A DNA stretch of 64,000 nt from Scytonema hofmannii PCC 7110 (GTDB taxonomy: Bacteria > Cyanobacteriota > Cyanobacteriia > Cyanobacteriales > Nostocaceae), in assembly GCF_000346485.2 (NCBI RefSeq), contig NZ_KQ976354.1, forward strand, positions 248,001 through 312,000, written 5' to 3'. This document shows positions 8,982 to 17,124 of this stretch, one piece after another. Each line of letters begins with the position of its first letter. Within the stretch, counting starts at the first letter, position 1. The notes under the pieces are model-generated. The model ran no database searches. It was not told where the DNA came from and worked only from the letters and a program-made list of their open reading frames with translations. The position numbers and the translations under genes are program-made.

Positions 8982-9066
8982 TATAGTCAACATCCCCAGA
9001 ACCGAGAACTGCTGATCCTCACCAAGGAAGTTACAATTGCATTGCTAGATTTTGGCTCCTGGTCAC

Positions 9067-9427
9067 TCATTGATTACCTCTGGAAGCAAACAAGGAGCTT
9101 GTTTGCCAAGGCGAGCACGACTCAACCGCTTGTGTTATAAACTCCAAAACATGACGTTGCTGAGATTTGAGAGTTGTAACAACAGTGAGCATTCGCGCCA
9201 CAAAAGTGCTCCCAGCTTTTGTTTGAGAACCAAAACTGGTACGTCGCTTTTCGGACCGCAGGACGAATAGCTCTTTCTGCTGCATTATTTGTTGGCTCTA
9301 CACCCTCCGTCGCCACAAAAAGCCACATTGCAGATTCGACCTTAAGTAGTTGACGACAAGTACGAACAGTTTTAGCTAGAGGGGTTTTTTCACGTGATGT
9401 AATCTCGTAATCTGCCGCTTCAAGCAA
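9067..9427 (-). pseudogene. IS66-family transposase remnant (C-terminal part, frameshifted)
   Basis: Two overlapping frames join into one IS66 transposase tail. The first (from 9427) reads VATEGVEPTNNAAERAIRPAV, the signature near the last catalytic residue. The second continues RRTSFGSQTKAGSTFVARML and TLKSQQRHVLEFI to a stop at 9067. The shift lies near 9240. The N-terminal 350 or so residues are absent. No terminal inverted repeats were identified, so the element is dead. Confidence 0.85.
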
Positions 9428-9497
9428 TAGTGCTTTTATACTGCTACGAATATCTTTGACTAATTAACGCTCGTAAGAAGGAAGAGGGAAGACCGAA

Positions 9498-9577
9498 GTT
9501 GTATCCCCATCAATAAATTGAGGGGATTTGAAATGGCAAGAACAAAATTTTACTTTTCCATCAATAAATTGAGGGGC
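9498..9577. repeat. Two copies of a palindromic 19-mer 51 bp apart
   Basis: CCATCAATAAATTGAGGGG occurs at 9507-9525 and 9558-9576. The first copy sits in a longer hairpin (CCCC-at-CAAT-aa-ATTG-a-GGGG) whose reverse complement begins TTTCAAATCCCC and ends GATACAAC, like a cyanobacterial CRISPR repeat or the right-end hairpin of a TnpB element. The second copy has lost the outer stem. The 51-bp period is too short for a normal array here. Treated as remnant repeats. Confidence 0.5.
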
Positions 9578-9647
9578 TTCTACCTTAGGAAGGAGGAAGT
9601 GAATGGGTGGCTCAAATTTGGGCAACCTTTGTGCTGCGATCGCGTAA

Positions 9648-10286
9648 CTAACTTTCAGGTAACTTGCACTTCAGAGAGTTAAAAACTGTTTCTGCTTTTT
9701 GCACGCCATCCACACCATGAGCCAACACAATAACAAAATAGCGGTTCTTTCCGATTACCACACTCGTTTTGTAACTAACAGTAAAATGAGTTTTGGCATC
9801 GTCTGGTGATTTCGTCTCCCCTTCTTCCACAGTTACCAGGGTGGGTGAACCACAAAGTTTTTTAGGTTCTGACCTGGAAGTAGAGACTTGAAAATTATCT
9901 CTGTCTCCTAGAAAAGTGCTATCAAGAATTTGCTCAACTTGCTTTTTATCTGTTTGCGAATCAATGACAACCCTCGCAACTAAAAGACGTATGTCCGGAT
10001 TGTCACTGTTACTGGTAATGAGTGCTATTTGCGCTCCTGCTAGATTTAAACCAAGTACACCTTGAGAACCGTCTGGAAAGCTATAGTTCATAATGCTCCT
10101 AGCTATAGCTTCTGCTCTCTGTGGCTTGAAGGCATTGGTCGTGAACTGAATCGCTAGTCCAGTGATGCCAATCATTACTAGAAAAATAGCCCCAAAAAAT
10201 ACAGCAATTATTTCTAGTAACGTAACTTTATACTTGAAATTTTTTGGTGGTAAAACTTGGTTCATGTGTATTTGTTCAGGAGGCAT
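9648..10286 (-). CDS. Hypothetical protein with one N-terminal membrane helix
   Basis: 212 residues (205 if it starts at ATG 10265). A hydrophobic segment VTLLEIIAVFFGAIFLVMIGITGLA (written here only as residues about 21-45) anchors it, with the rest probably outside the cytoplasm. Two cysteines (CGSP and the C-terminal SLKCKLPES) may pair. No enzyme motif recognised. Stands alone between IS66 debris and a hairpin-rich gap. Confidence 0.7.
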   Translation of the reverse strand: MPPEQIHMNQVLPPKNFKYKVTLLEIIAVFFGAIFLVMIGITGLAIQFTTNAFKPQRAEAIARSIMNYSFPDGSQGVLGLNLAGAQIALITSNSDNPDIRLLVARVVIDSQTDKKQVEQILDSTFLGDRDNFQVSTSRSEPKKLCGSPTLVTVEEGETKSPDDAKTHFTVSYKTSVVIGKNRYFVIVLAHGVDGVQKAETVFNSLKCKLPES

Positions 10287-10493
10287 TGCGACTGTTCTTT
10301 TTTCTTGGCGTTTTTGGTTCTACCGATCCCTTTATGCAAAATTGGGTTCAAAATCGTTGGAAGCATTACCCTGTATGTATTTTAATTACGCCTTGAAAGG
10401 ATTGGCAATACCCATCCTACACTATTTGAAGAAGACCGTATTTAAATGAACTGCATAATTGGTTTTAGCATAGCTTCTGAATACCGTAGAAAA

Positions 10494-10536
10494 AGCCTCT
10501 TGTGTCCGGTCAAACTATAACGGACATCAAGAGGCT
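10494..10536 (-). terminator. Strong hairpin, rho-independent terminator on the minus strand
   Basis: AGCCTCTTG-TGTCCG pairs with CGGACA-T-CAAGAGGCT (15 pairs, one bulge) around a 12-base loop. On the minus strand it is followed by TTTTT. It would end transcripts coming from the fatty acid hydroxylase gene about 320 bp upstream. The 570-base gap (10287-10856) otherwise holds only a short minus-strand frame (10574-about 10680, ...FGYGGKYQIVFDWQLFAE) that looks like the tail of an unidentified lost gene. Confidence 0.55.
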
Positions 10537-10856
10537 GATATAAATGACTACTAATTAGGACATTGTCAGTTGCCTATTCAGCAAATAGCTGCCAATCAAA
10601 GACGATCTGATACTTGCCACCGTATCCAAAAAAGGCGATCGCTTCCCAGGTGATTCCTGTTGTCTGCCTACTGGAGAGCACTAATTAAGTAGTCGAAGTA
10701 ACAGTTAAGGTTTAACATTCAATTGCATAAGCTTTGTTAGCATTCCTCTACAGCATGACAAAGTGCTGTTTTATTTCTGGGTTTATTCGTTTTATTTGAT
10801 TGACTTACAATACAAAAAGTAAGGAAAGTGTCGATTTGAACTCTTTTAATTGACGC

Positions 10857-11618
10857 TCACGAAAAATCTTCGATGTGGAACTCATTCTCATAATTAGGGT
10901 CTTGAGTACCGAGTAGTTTGTCCCAGAGCGTAAAATACAATCCGTAGTGCATGGTGTACTTGCGATGATGTATCGAGTGATGCGTCGGACCGATGAACCA
11001 CCTTCCGAACCAGTGGCTCTTAAATGACGAGGGAAATAGCTCGAATCCAACATGATTCAACACTGCCCATACCGTCATCGTTATGAGCGCCGCAACTAAG
11101 GTGATGAAATGGAGCGGGACTATGAAGACTACACCTACAAAGAAGAGCGCCTGTACAATCGCCTCTGGCGGGTCAAAAGCGAAGGAACTCCAAGGTGTTG
11201 GATCTCCCGAACGGTGGTGTCCATGATGCATCCATTTGAAAAGCAAGGGGTGGTGAAACATCCGGTGAATACAGTAAAAGTACGTATCCTGAAAGATAAG
11301 CACTGCCACAAAGCTGACTCCTAAATACCACAGTCCATACTCACGGAGGTCAGTGTACAAGAGCGTTACTCCCAAATCGTATTCTGAGATGATGAATGCT
11401 GCACAAAGAGCAAAAATAACCGCAGAGAGAATCGATAGTTTGATATCGTTCCAAATCGACCGACTCAACGGTGGCTTGAAACGCAAACTCCGTTTGGCCA
11501 GAGACTTCCCTAGAATCGAATAGAAGAGCAAGTACGCTCCCCCTGCGATCAGAAAGTATCGGGCAAAAATAACCCCGAAGAAGACAAACCAATAGAACCA
11601 AAATGAGTAGTTCGTCAA
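10857..11618 (-). CDS. Sterol desaturase / fatty acid hydroxylase superfamily membrane protein
   Basis: 253 residues, with four or so hydrophobic segments. The di-iron histidine clusters are all present: HRMFHH (HxxxHH), then WMHHGHHRSGD (HxxHH type) and HHSIHHRKYTMHYG (HxxHH) at about 215-230. Members hydroxylate or desaturate lipids, sterols or carotenoid-like substrates in the membrane using oxygen. The particular substrate cannot be told. Preceded by a 150-bp AT-rich promoter region. Confidence 0.9.
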   Translation of the reverse strand: MTNYSFWFYWFVFFGVIFARYFLIAGGAYLLFYSILGKSLAKRSLRFKPPLSRSIWNDIKLSILSAVIFALCAAFIISEYDLGVTLLYTDLREYGLWYLGVSFVAVLIFQDTYFYCIHRMFHHPLLFKWMHHGHHRSGDPTPWSSFAFDPPEAIVQALFFVGVVFIVPLHFITLVAALITMTVWAVLNHVGFELFPSSFKSHWFGRWFIGPTHHSIHHRKYTMHYGLYFTLWDKLLGTQDPNYENEFHIEDFS

Positions 11619-11772
11619 TTTAACGTTTTCTCCTTCGGATAGAACAAATCGCTCTCACTTTATATTTCGTTTTTGAATTTTGAGTACTATCTGTTAGTAT
11701 ACTTTTTTTCATACTAAAATACCAACTAGAAGAGCATACAGATTACGAGTAGAGCCTTACCAGAAATAGCTT

Positions 11773-11973
11773 TCATATCGATAGCTCAACTAACTGCTTC
11801 TCTGGCTCAATTTCTTCTCGCTCACTTGCAACCTCTAACCAACCTTGAACAGCTTCCTGTAACATCTCTAGCAAGTGTTCGTAGCTCTCTCCCCAAGTAT
11901 GACATCCTGGTAGTGCAGGTACAGAACCACACCACACTCCATTTTCTTGCCAAATAACCGCTTTGATTTTCAT
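11773..11973 (-). CDS. HicB-family antitoxin-like protein
   Basis: 66 residues: KAVIWQENGVWCGSVPALPG followed by CHTWGESYEHLLEMLQEAVQ, the partly degraded RNase-H-like fold of HicB (evPelpGc.t.Gdt.eEa..n..eA). No HicA toxin was found on either side, so it is solitary, or its partner was lost. The start overlaps the stop of a short unassigned frame upstream (ATGA). Confidence 0.8.
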   Translation of the reverse strand: MKIKAVIWQENGVWCGSVPALPGCHTWGESYEHLLEMLQEAVQGWLEVASEREEIEPEKQLVELSI

Positions 11974-12072
11974 GAACTATCCATCAGTCTGTACTCAATA
12001 AATTTTAACGCATTGGGCATTTTCTGCGCTTCCAACTTCTGACTAAATAGTGATCGGTAATTTGGATTGGTT

Positions 12073-12270
12073 TCATTTCGATAAACAGCCAAGCACAGCA
12101 AGGAACTCATCAAAATCCAAGGGTTTGGTTAACCACAAGTCAAACCCAGCACACAGAGCACGTTCAAGCATCTTTTCATTGCCATAGCCTGTCACAGCAA
12201 TGGCTAGCACCACTTCCCCTTGCTCTCCCGAAGAGGTTCTCACTTGTTGAATTAGATCGTAGCCCTTATT
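12073..12270 (-). pseudogene. Response-regulator receiver domain remnant
   Basis: About 66 residues matching the second half of a receiver domain: GYDLIQQVRT, AIAVTGYGNEKMLERALCAG and the lysine-proline pair in LTKPLDFDEFL. The N-terminal half with the phosphorylated aspartate is missing and the upstream sequence is the tail of the Uma2 gene. Non-functional fragment. Confidence 0.65.
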
Positions 12271-12844
12271 CAAAATTAACTTTATCGTAAATATCAGCAA
12301 GCGCGATTTCAAAATTAATATAATTTAGAGAAATTGTTTCGTTTAAATCATCATATTCGACAAAAGTCCAGCGCTTCTTATCTGTTTTAAAATATTGCTC
12401 GATATGTACTTTATATTGATCTATTAAAATATATTCTTGGAAAGTTGGAATAGTACGATAAGCCGCAAATTTATCATCTCTATCGTAACTTTTAGTAGAG
12501 TTTGATAAAACCTCAGAAATTATCAAAGGATTAGTAATAGTATCTTTTCGTCCTTCTTGTAATTGCAACTCACCATCAACAACCATGACATCGGGATAAG
12601 TGTAAATACCCTTTTCGGGTATCCACAACCTTTGGTCAGTGACAAATACTTGATAGGGTTGACGCCTAAGCGCGAAATTTAAAGCAGCACTCAAATTGAG
12701 AGCAATTTTATTGTGATTTGGTGTACCACCAGTCATAACTATAATTTCACCATCGATATACTCATGACGTTCCTGGGAATTAACTTCTAGTTCCAAATAT
12801 TCCTCTGAAGTATAATATTTGATTTCGTCAACTTGTGAAATCAT
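12266..12844 (-). CDS. Uma2 family (DUF820) restriction-endonuclease-fold protein
   Basis: 192 residues with the DUF820 layout: YTSEEYLELEVNSQERHEYIDGEI, PNHNKIALNLSAAL, TYPDVMVVDGELQL and PLIISEVLSNSTKSYDRDDKF. The acidic residue of PDV, the E of ISEVLS and downstream lysine fit the PD-(D/E)XK fold. Very abundant in cyanobacteria and of unknown role. Its 3' end runs 5 bases into the receiver remnant. Confidence 0.9.
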   Translation of the reverse strand: MISQVDEIKYYTSEEYLELEVNSQERHEYIDGEIIVMTGGTPNHNKIALNLSAALNFALRRQPYQVFVTDQRLWIPEKGIYTYPDVMVVDGELQLQEGRKDTITNPLIISEVLSNSTKSYDRDDKFAAYRTIPTFQEYILIDQYKVHIEQYFKTDKKRWTFVEYDDLNETISLNYINFEIALADIYDKVNFE

Positions 12845-13104
12845 CGCTTTTGCTATCTAACCCTTCAAGACCTTATTCCCATTCTACTAAATTATGAGAA
12901 GGTGTCAGTGCTTTTGAGGAGTTGTAAGTTCAAAATGGCTGAACGCACCTATGCGAGCGCAAAATCAGTTAATCACCGTTCTTCAGGATAACAATAATTT
13001 GGCGATCGCTTTGTTCTACCGCGAACAACATTTCAGCGTTTAATTGCTTGATTTCAGAGCTTGGAACTAGCTACGCATCCCAAGGTGAGTCTTTTAACTC
13101 TTAA
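12845..13104. other. Gap with gene debris only
   Basis: Part of a 450-base stretch without an intact gene. A minus-strand frame of about 33 codons near 12975-13075 (ending RQIIVILKNGD) looks like the tail of a lost gene but is not identifiable. Confidence 0.3.
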
Positions 13105-13197
13105 TGTGAACCCAGCTTGTTTAAGGCTGATAGTCTGGTGCAACTAACTAAAATGGTGAGGCATGAAGCCCCATCACTTTAGTGCGGGGTGCTGACG
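13105..13197 (+). mobile_element. IS200/IS605-type right-end remnant (TnpB tail and hairpin)
   Basis: A short frame (...LFKADSLVQLTKMVRHEAP) resembles the C-terminal tail of cyanobacterial TnpB proteins. It runs into the hairpin AAGCCCCATCACTTTAGTG-CGGGG (13168-13189), which is like the right-end structure of IS605/IS1341 elements where the TnpB guide RNA ends. No TnpB body and no TnpA are present. Tentative. Confidence 0.4.
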
Positions 13198-13296
13198 CTA
13201 GGTATCTTCGTTTGCGGGCATAATTTACATCTAAGTCTTGCCTTTCATTGTAGACCCAAGTTATAGAATAAATTTATCCTCTATGTAAACCCCATC

Positions 13297-13647
13297 ATGA
13301 CTATCCCAGAACTCGAACAAAAACTCCTTCAGCTTCCCCCCAACGATAAACTGTATATCATTCAAATCCTTGCACAAAGCCTGACTACACACAAAAACAA
13401 CACCCACTCAGAGCAATCCACTAAACTCTCAGAATTCTTCCGTCAATCCCTCTTAGCTGAACTTACCGAAGAATTAGACATTAGCCGAGGCTGGACATTG
13501 CTAAAAACCCTCATCGACTCCCTACAACCAGAAACTCCAACTCAAAAACCAGAATACCCCCTTCCTCAATTTTATGGATGTATCCAAGATGAAACATTTT
13601 TTCGACATCCCCAAGGACAACAACAAGAACGCGAAGCGATTCTATGA
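13297..13647 (+). CDS. Antitoxin of a VapBC-type pair
   Basis: 116 residues. A helical N-terminus (TIPELEQKLLQLPPNDKLYIIQIL) typical of the small cyanobacterial antitoxins is followed by a longer linker and a C-terminal basic/acidic tail with PQGQQQEREAIL. It overlaps the PIN toxin by 4 bp (ATGA), so the two are coupled. Somewhat longer than most VapB antitoxins (60-90 residues). Function comes mainly from context. Confidence 0.7.
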   Translation: MTIPELEQKLLQLPPNDKLYIIQILAQSLTTHKNNTHSEQSTKLSEFFRQSLLAELTEELDISRGWTLLKTLIDSLQPETPTQKPEYPLPQFYGCIQDETFFRHPQGQQQEREAIL

Positions 13648-14051
13648 AATTCTTGCTAGATACTAACACTTGCATTATCTATCTGCGTGGTAGAAATTCT
13701 ACCTTAAAGCAGAAACTAGAATCCACTACCGCTAGAGATATTGCTGTTTGCTCAGTCGTCAAAGCCGAACTCTTTTATGGTGCAATGAAAAGTGCTAATC
13801 CAGAACGTAATCTTACTTTGCAGCAAGAATTTTTAGCTCAATTTATATCACTACCCTTCGACGATCTAGCAGCAATGACATTTGGAATAATTCGCTCTCA
13901 GCTAGAAGTATTAGGCACCCCAATCGGAGCTTACGATCTACAAATTGCCGCCATCGCACTGACAAATAACTTAACCCTCATTACCCATAATACCAAAGAA
14001 TTTAAGCGCGTTCATAACTTGCTGATTGAAGATTGGGAGATAGAAAATTGA
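13644..14051 (+). CDS. vapC: VapC-type PIN-domain ribonuclease toxin
   Basis: 135 residues. MKFLLDTNTCIIYLRG carries the first aspartate, CSVVKAELFYGA the conserved glutamate, GAYDLQIAAIAL the third acidic residue and LITHNTKEFKRV the C-terminal N/D motif. All PIN active-site residues are present, so probably an active tRNA- or mRNA-cutting toxin held in check by the overlapping upstream gene. Confidence 0.92.
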   Translation: MKFLLDTNTCIIYLRGRNSTLKQKLESTTARDIAVCSVVKAELFYGAMKSANPERNLTLQQEFLAQFISLPFDDLAAMTFGIIRSQLEVLGTPIGAYDLQIAAIALTNNLTLITHNTKEFKRVHNLLIEDWEIEN

Positions 14052-14201
14052 CAAAGGACTCGACTGTCTACTCCCTTCCCTCTTTCTTCGCGTTCTTTGC
14101 GTCTTTGCGGTTCATTTAAATAGATAGTCTTCGATCGGAAAAGGAGTAGTCGTTTCGCGAGTCTCAAAAAATCATGCTTGACTCGCATTCACAGTACAAT
14201 C

Positions 14202-16646
14202 TTATTCCAAATCAACCCCCAAAAAGCGGTCTAAAAATCGCGATCGCCACATCAAACGCACAATGAAACTCCACTCTATAGCAACTAACCCCAACCACAA
14301 GCAATTGACAGGTGAAATTGGTGCTAATTCAAAAAAGTTACGGATAGGAGGAATATATAAAATTAAAAGATAGGCAATAATTAAAATCCCTGCGACAGTG
14401 GAATAACGCCAGTCACCACTCAGAGGTTCACTAGCAACCCATGCTGTTGTGGGCGGTTTTAGAAAAGGAATTAATAGCAGTTCGCAAAATACCAAAATAG
14501 TCACGAGTGCTGTGCGAGGAATTTCATAATCGACTCTAGCAATTCCAGCCGCAGGAGGTAGATCGAGTATGGCACTGACTAAGTAGAAAAGGTAAACAAT
14601 TAAAGCCACCAAAGTGATAGACAAACTTGCAGGAATAATAAAATGGAGAATGGAACGCACCATGCTTCGTTTTGATTGTTCTCCCGGTTGCGCCCAAACA
14701 GGAATAAACATGGTGGGAATGCCAACACCAATGAGAGTGACAATTGCACTGTGTTTGTTCATCAACGGGAAGCTATCGGAAACGATCGCTGTGGCAAAAA
14801 TAAGTAGTGTGACACAGCAAACTCGCACCATAAAGAGTTTCATGACATCACGGATGCCATTGCGAATCCTTTGCCCTTCTAAAAAGGCAGGGGGTAATGC
14901 TTCAAAGGAATCTTTGAGCAAAACTATATCGGCAATACCTCTAGTTGCTTGAGTGCCACTTTCCATGGCAATTCCTAAATTTGCCATCTTAAGGGAAAGG
15001 ACATCGTTGACTCCATCTCCTGTCATAGCAACGTAATGTCCTGCATCTCTGAGACTTTTGACAATTTTGGCTTTCTGCTGGGGCGTAATTCGCCCAAAGA
15101 CATTATAACTGGAAGCCGCTTGAGCAAATTGGGTATCATTCATTTGCTCTAACTCAGCACCAGAAACCAGCTTGATTTCTTCGCTAAACCCTGCTTGTAA
15201 AGCAATGGCTGCTACAGTTTGAGGATTATCTCCAGAAATGATTTTAACTGCAATTCCTGCTTTGGCAAAACCTTGTAGTGTTTCACTCGCTCCTTTTCGC
15301 AAGCGATCGCTAAAACTTAATATCCCGATCGCGCTAAGATTTGGTGGCAACGAAGGAGTCTTATTTGCTTCTAGAGAAACAGATCCCCTGCTGCGAGCAA
15401 ACAGCAGAACTCGTAACCCTTGGTTAATTTGCTGCTGAATGTAATTTTGTGCTGCTGCATCTAAGGGTGCAACAACTGACAAAACTTCCGGCGCACCCAA
15501 TACATATGTACCATATCTTTCGGAGTCGTCAAAGACTACTGAACTCCACTTGCGATCGCTAGAAAAAGGAACTTCAGTTTTGATAGGCTTGGTATAACCG
15601 GAGCAACCGTTAAGAATGGCAACTGTTGTTCGATTGCCTGACTTAGTACTGGCAGCATAATCACCTAGTAAGGAGCGAAGATCTCCTTCAGGAATTTGTA
15701 TGGGATAAAGATCGTGTAATTCAATTTGATTGGTTGTGAGTGTTCCGGTTTTATCAAGACACAATACATCGACATTACTTAAAGACTCTATAGCATTAGT
15801 TTGCTGGATTAAGATATTTTTTCCCAACATCTGAACTGCACCCATGACATAGGCAAGTGTAATTGCAATTAAAAGCCCCGCCGGAATTAAACCTGCAATG
15901 ACAGCGGCTCTTTGAACAATTTCATTTAATGATTGAGAGCGGATAATAAAACTAATTGCAATCAAAATCCACAAAAAACAAGCTAGGAGTAAAAGTATCC
16001 GAATAATTAAGTTAATTTCTTGCTGTAGTGGCGTGTAAACTTGACGGAACTCTCTTGCACCAGCCATGAGTTGGTAAGCGACTGTTTCAGTACCCACCTT
16101 CTGTGCTTCATAGCAAGCACGCCCACTGACACAAAAGCTACCAGAGTAAACTTCCTGTCCCTCTATTTTTGGAATTAAATCTGATTCACCTGTTAGCAGT
16201 GACTCATCGACTTCAATCCGTCCTTCACCAACAATCTTACCATCCACCAGGATTTGTTCGCCGGAATACAGTAGGAGGAGATCTCCCAACACTATTTCCT
16301 TCGGATCGATAGTATATTCTTTGCCGCCTCGAATGACAGTTGCCAAAGGGCGAGTTAGCAGGGCAATTTTATCTAGTTTTCGCTTTGCCCAAATTTCTTG
16401 GCAGATACCAATAACAACACCACTAAAAATGATAACTGCCACAAAGATCGCATCAGAAGGGCGCTGTAAAAACAGAAAAACACCGCTAATGGCAAAAAAA
16501 ACTGCGTTGACAAAAGTAAAAAGGTTTTCGCGTAAAATTTGAAAGTAAGAACGGCTAGTTGGCAGTTTGACATTGTTACTCTTTCCTGCTAATCTCCTTT
16601 CTCTGACTTCTTGTTCGCTCAACCCTTGGAGCTTTGATATCTGCAT
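14202..16646 (-). CDS. Cation-translocating P-type ATPase (CtpE-like)
   Basis: 814 residues from ATG 16646. N-terminal QGLSEQEVRERRLAGKSN, TGES at about residue 150 (dephosphorylation), phosphorylated aspartate in DKTGTLTTNQ at about 296, and MTGDGVNDVLSLK hinge. About ten membrane helices. The N-terminus and overall plan are nearest to CtpE-type ATPases, for which calcium is the reported ion; the ion here is inferred only. Stand-alone gene; TTG 16658 is an alternative start. Confidence 0.9.
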   Translation of the reverse strand: MQISKLQGLSEQEVRERRLAGKSNNVKLPTSRSYFQILRENLFTFVNAVFFAISGVFLFLQRPSDAIFVAVIIFSGVVIGICQEIWAKRKLDKIALLTRPLATVIRGGKEYTIDPKEIVLGDLLLLYSGEQILVDGKIVGEGRIEVDESLLTGESDLIPKIEGQEVYSGSFCVSGRACYEAQKVGTETVAYQLMAGAREFRQVYTPLQQEINLIIRILLLLACFLWILIAISFIIRSQSLNEIVQRAAVIAGLIPAGLLIAITLAYVMGAVQMLGKNILIQQTNAIESLSNVDVLCLDKTGTLTTNQIELHDLYPIQIPEGDLRSLLGDYAASTKSGNRTTVAILNGCSGYTKPIKTEVPFSSDRKWSSVVFDDSERYGTYVLGAPEVLSVVAPLDAAAQNYIQQQINQGLRVLLFARSRGSVSLEANKTPSLPPNLSAIGILSFSDRLRKGASETLQGFAKAGIAVKIISGDNPQTVAAIALQAGFSEEIKLVSGAELEQMNDTQFAQAASSYNVFGRITPQQKAKIVKSLRDAGHYVAMTGDGVNDVLSLKMANLGIAMESGTQATRGIADIVLLKDSFEALPPAFLEGQRIRNGIRDVMKLFMVRVCCVTLLIFATAIVSDSFPLMNKHSAIVTLIGVGIPTMFIPVWAQPGEQSKRSMVRSILHFIIPASLSITLVALIVYLFYLVSAILDLPPAAGIARVDYEIPRTALVTILVFCELLLIPFLKPPTTAWVASEPLSGDWRYSTVAGILIIAYLLILYIPPIRNFFELAPISPVNCLWLGLVAIEWSFIVRLMWRSRFLDRFLGVDLE

Positions 16647-17124
16647 AAATAATAGCAATTTTGGATTTTGGATTTTGGATTTTGGATTGAAAAACTTTGT
16701 ATTTAAACTGTTTCAACCCAGGCATACAATACAAACTCTTCCAATTTGGTATAATTTAAAATTACGCTCATTCCTACACAATGTTGCCTCAATTGAGGTA
16801 AACAGTGGTTTTTCATGAGTCAATTGACAATAACTGAAACTGCCTTTGAAGTTAATTCAACGTTCATCGTTCCTTCACAGCAAGTCTCAATGTTTTTGCT
16901 AGAATCGTCAGGGTAATTACACAATTTAGTTTATCCCAAACAAATACAAAATTACATCCAAAGATAGATTTATTATTTTGCATTTTTTTGACTTGTCAAG
17001 GACAGGTTAGAAGCAGCGCCGCTTGGAAATCAGCAAACTGCGGCTGGTTACTAACGCGATCGCGAAGCGCAAGCTAAAAGAGCGCTTATCGCTCCTTGTG
17101 TATCAACCATCAGTGACTGAGATT
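16647..17124. other. Divergent promoter region with a GGATTTT tandem repeat
   Basis: About 480 bases between divergently transcribed transporter genes. Four to five copies of an 8-bp unit (GGATTTTG-type) lie at about 16661-16690, the same family as the repeats found inside chlH. No gene recognised. A 34-codon in-frame extension upstream of the RND start is judged non-coding. Confidence 0.5.

Noticed and set aside
17023-17124. 34-residue N-terminal extension of the RND pump
   Set aside because: RND proteins start just before the SFIKRPVFA helix, as with ATG 17125.
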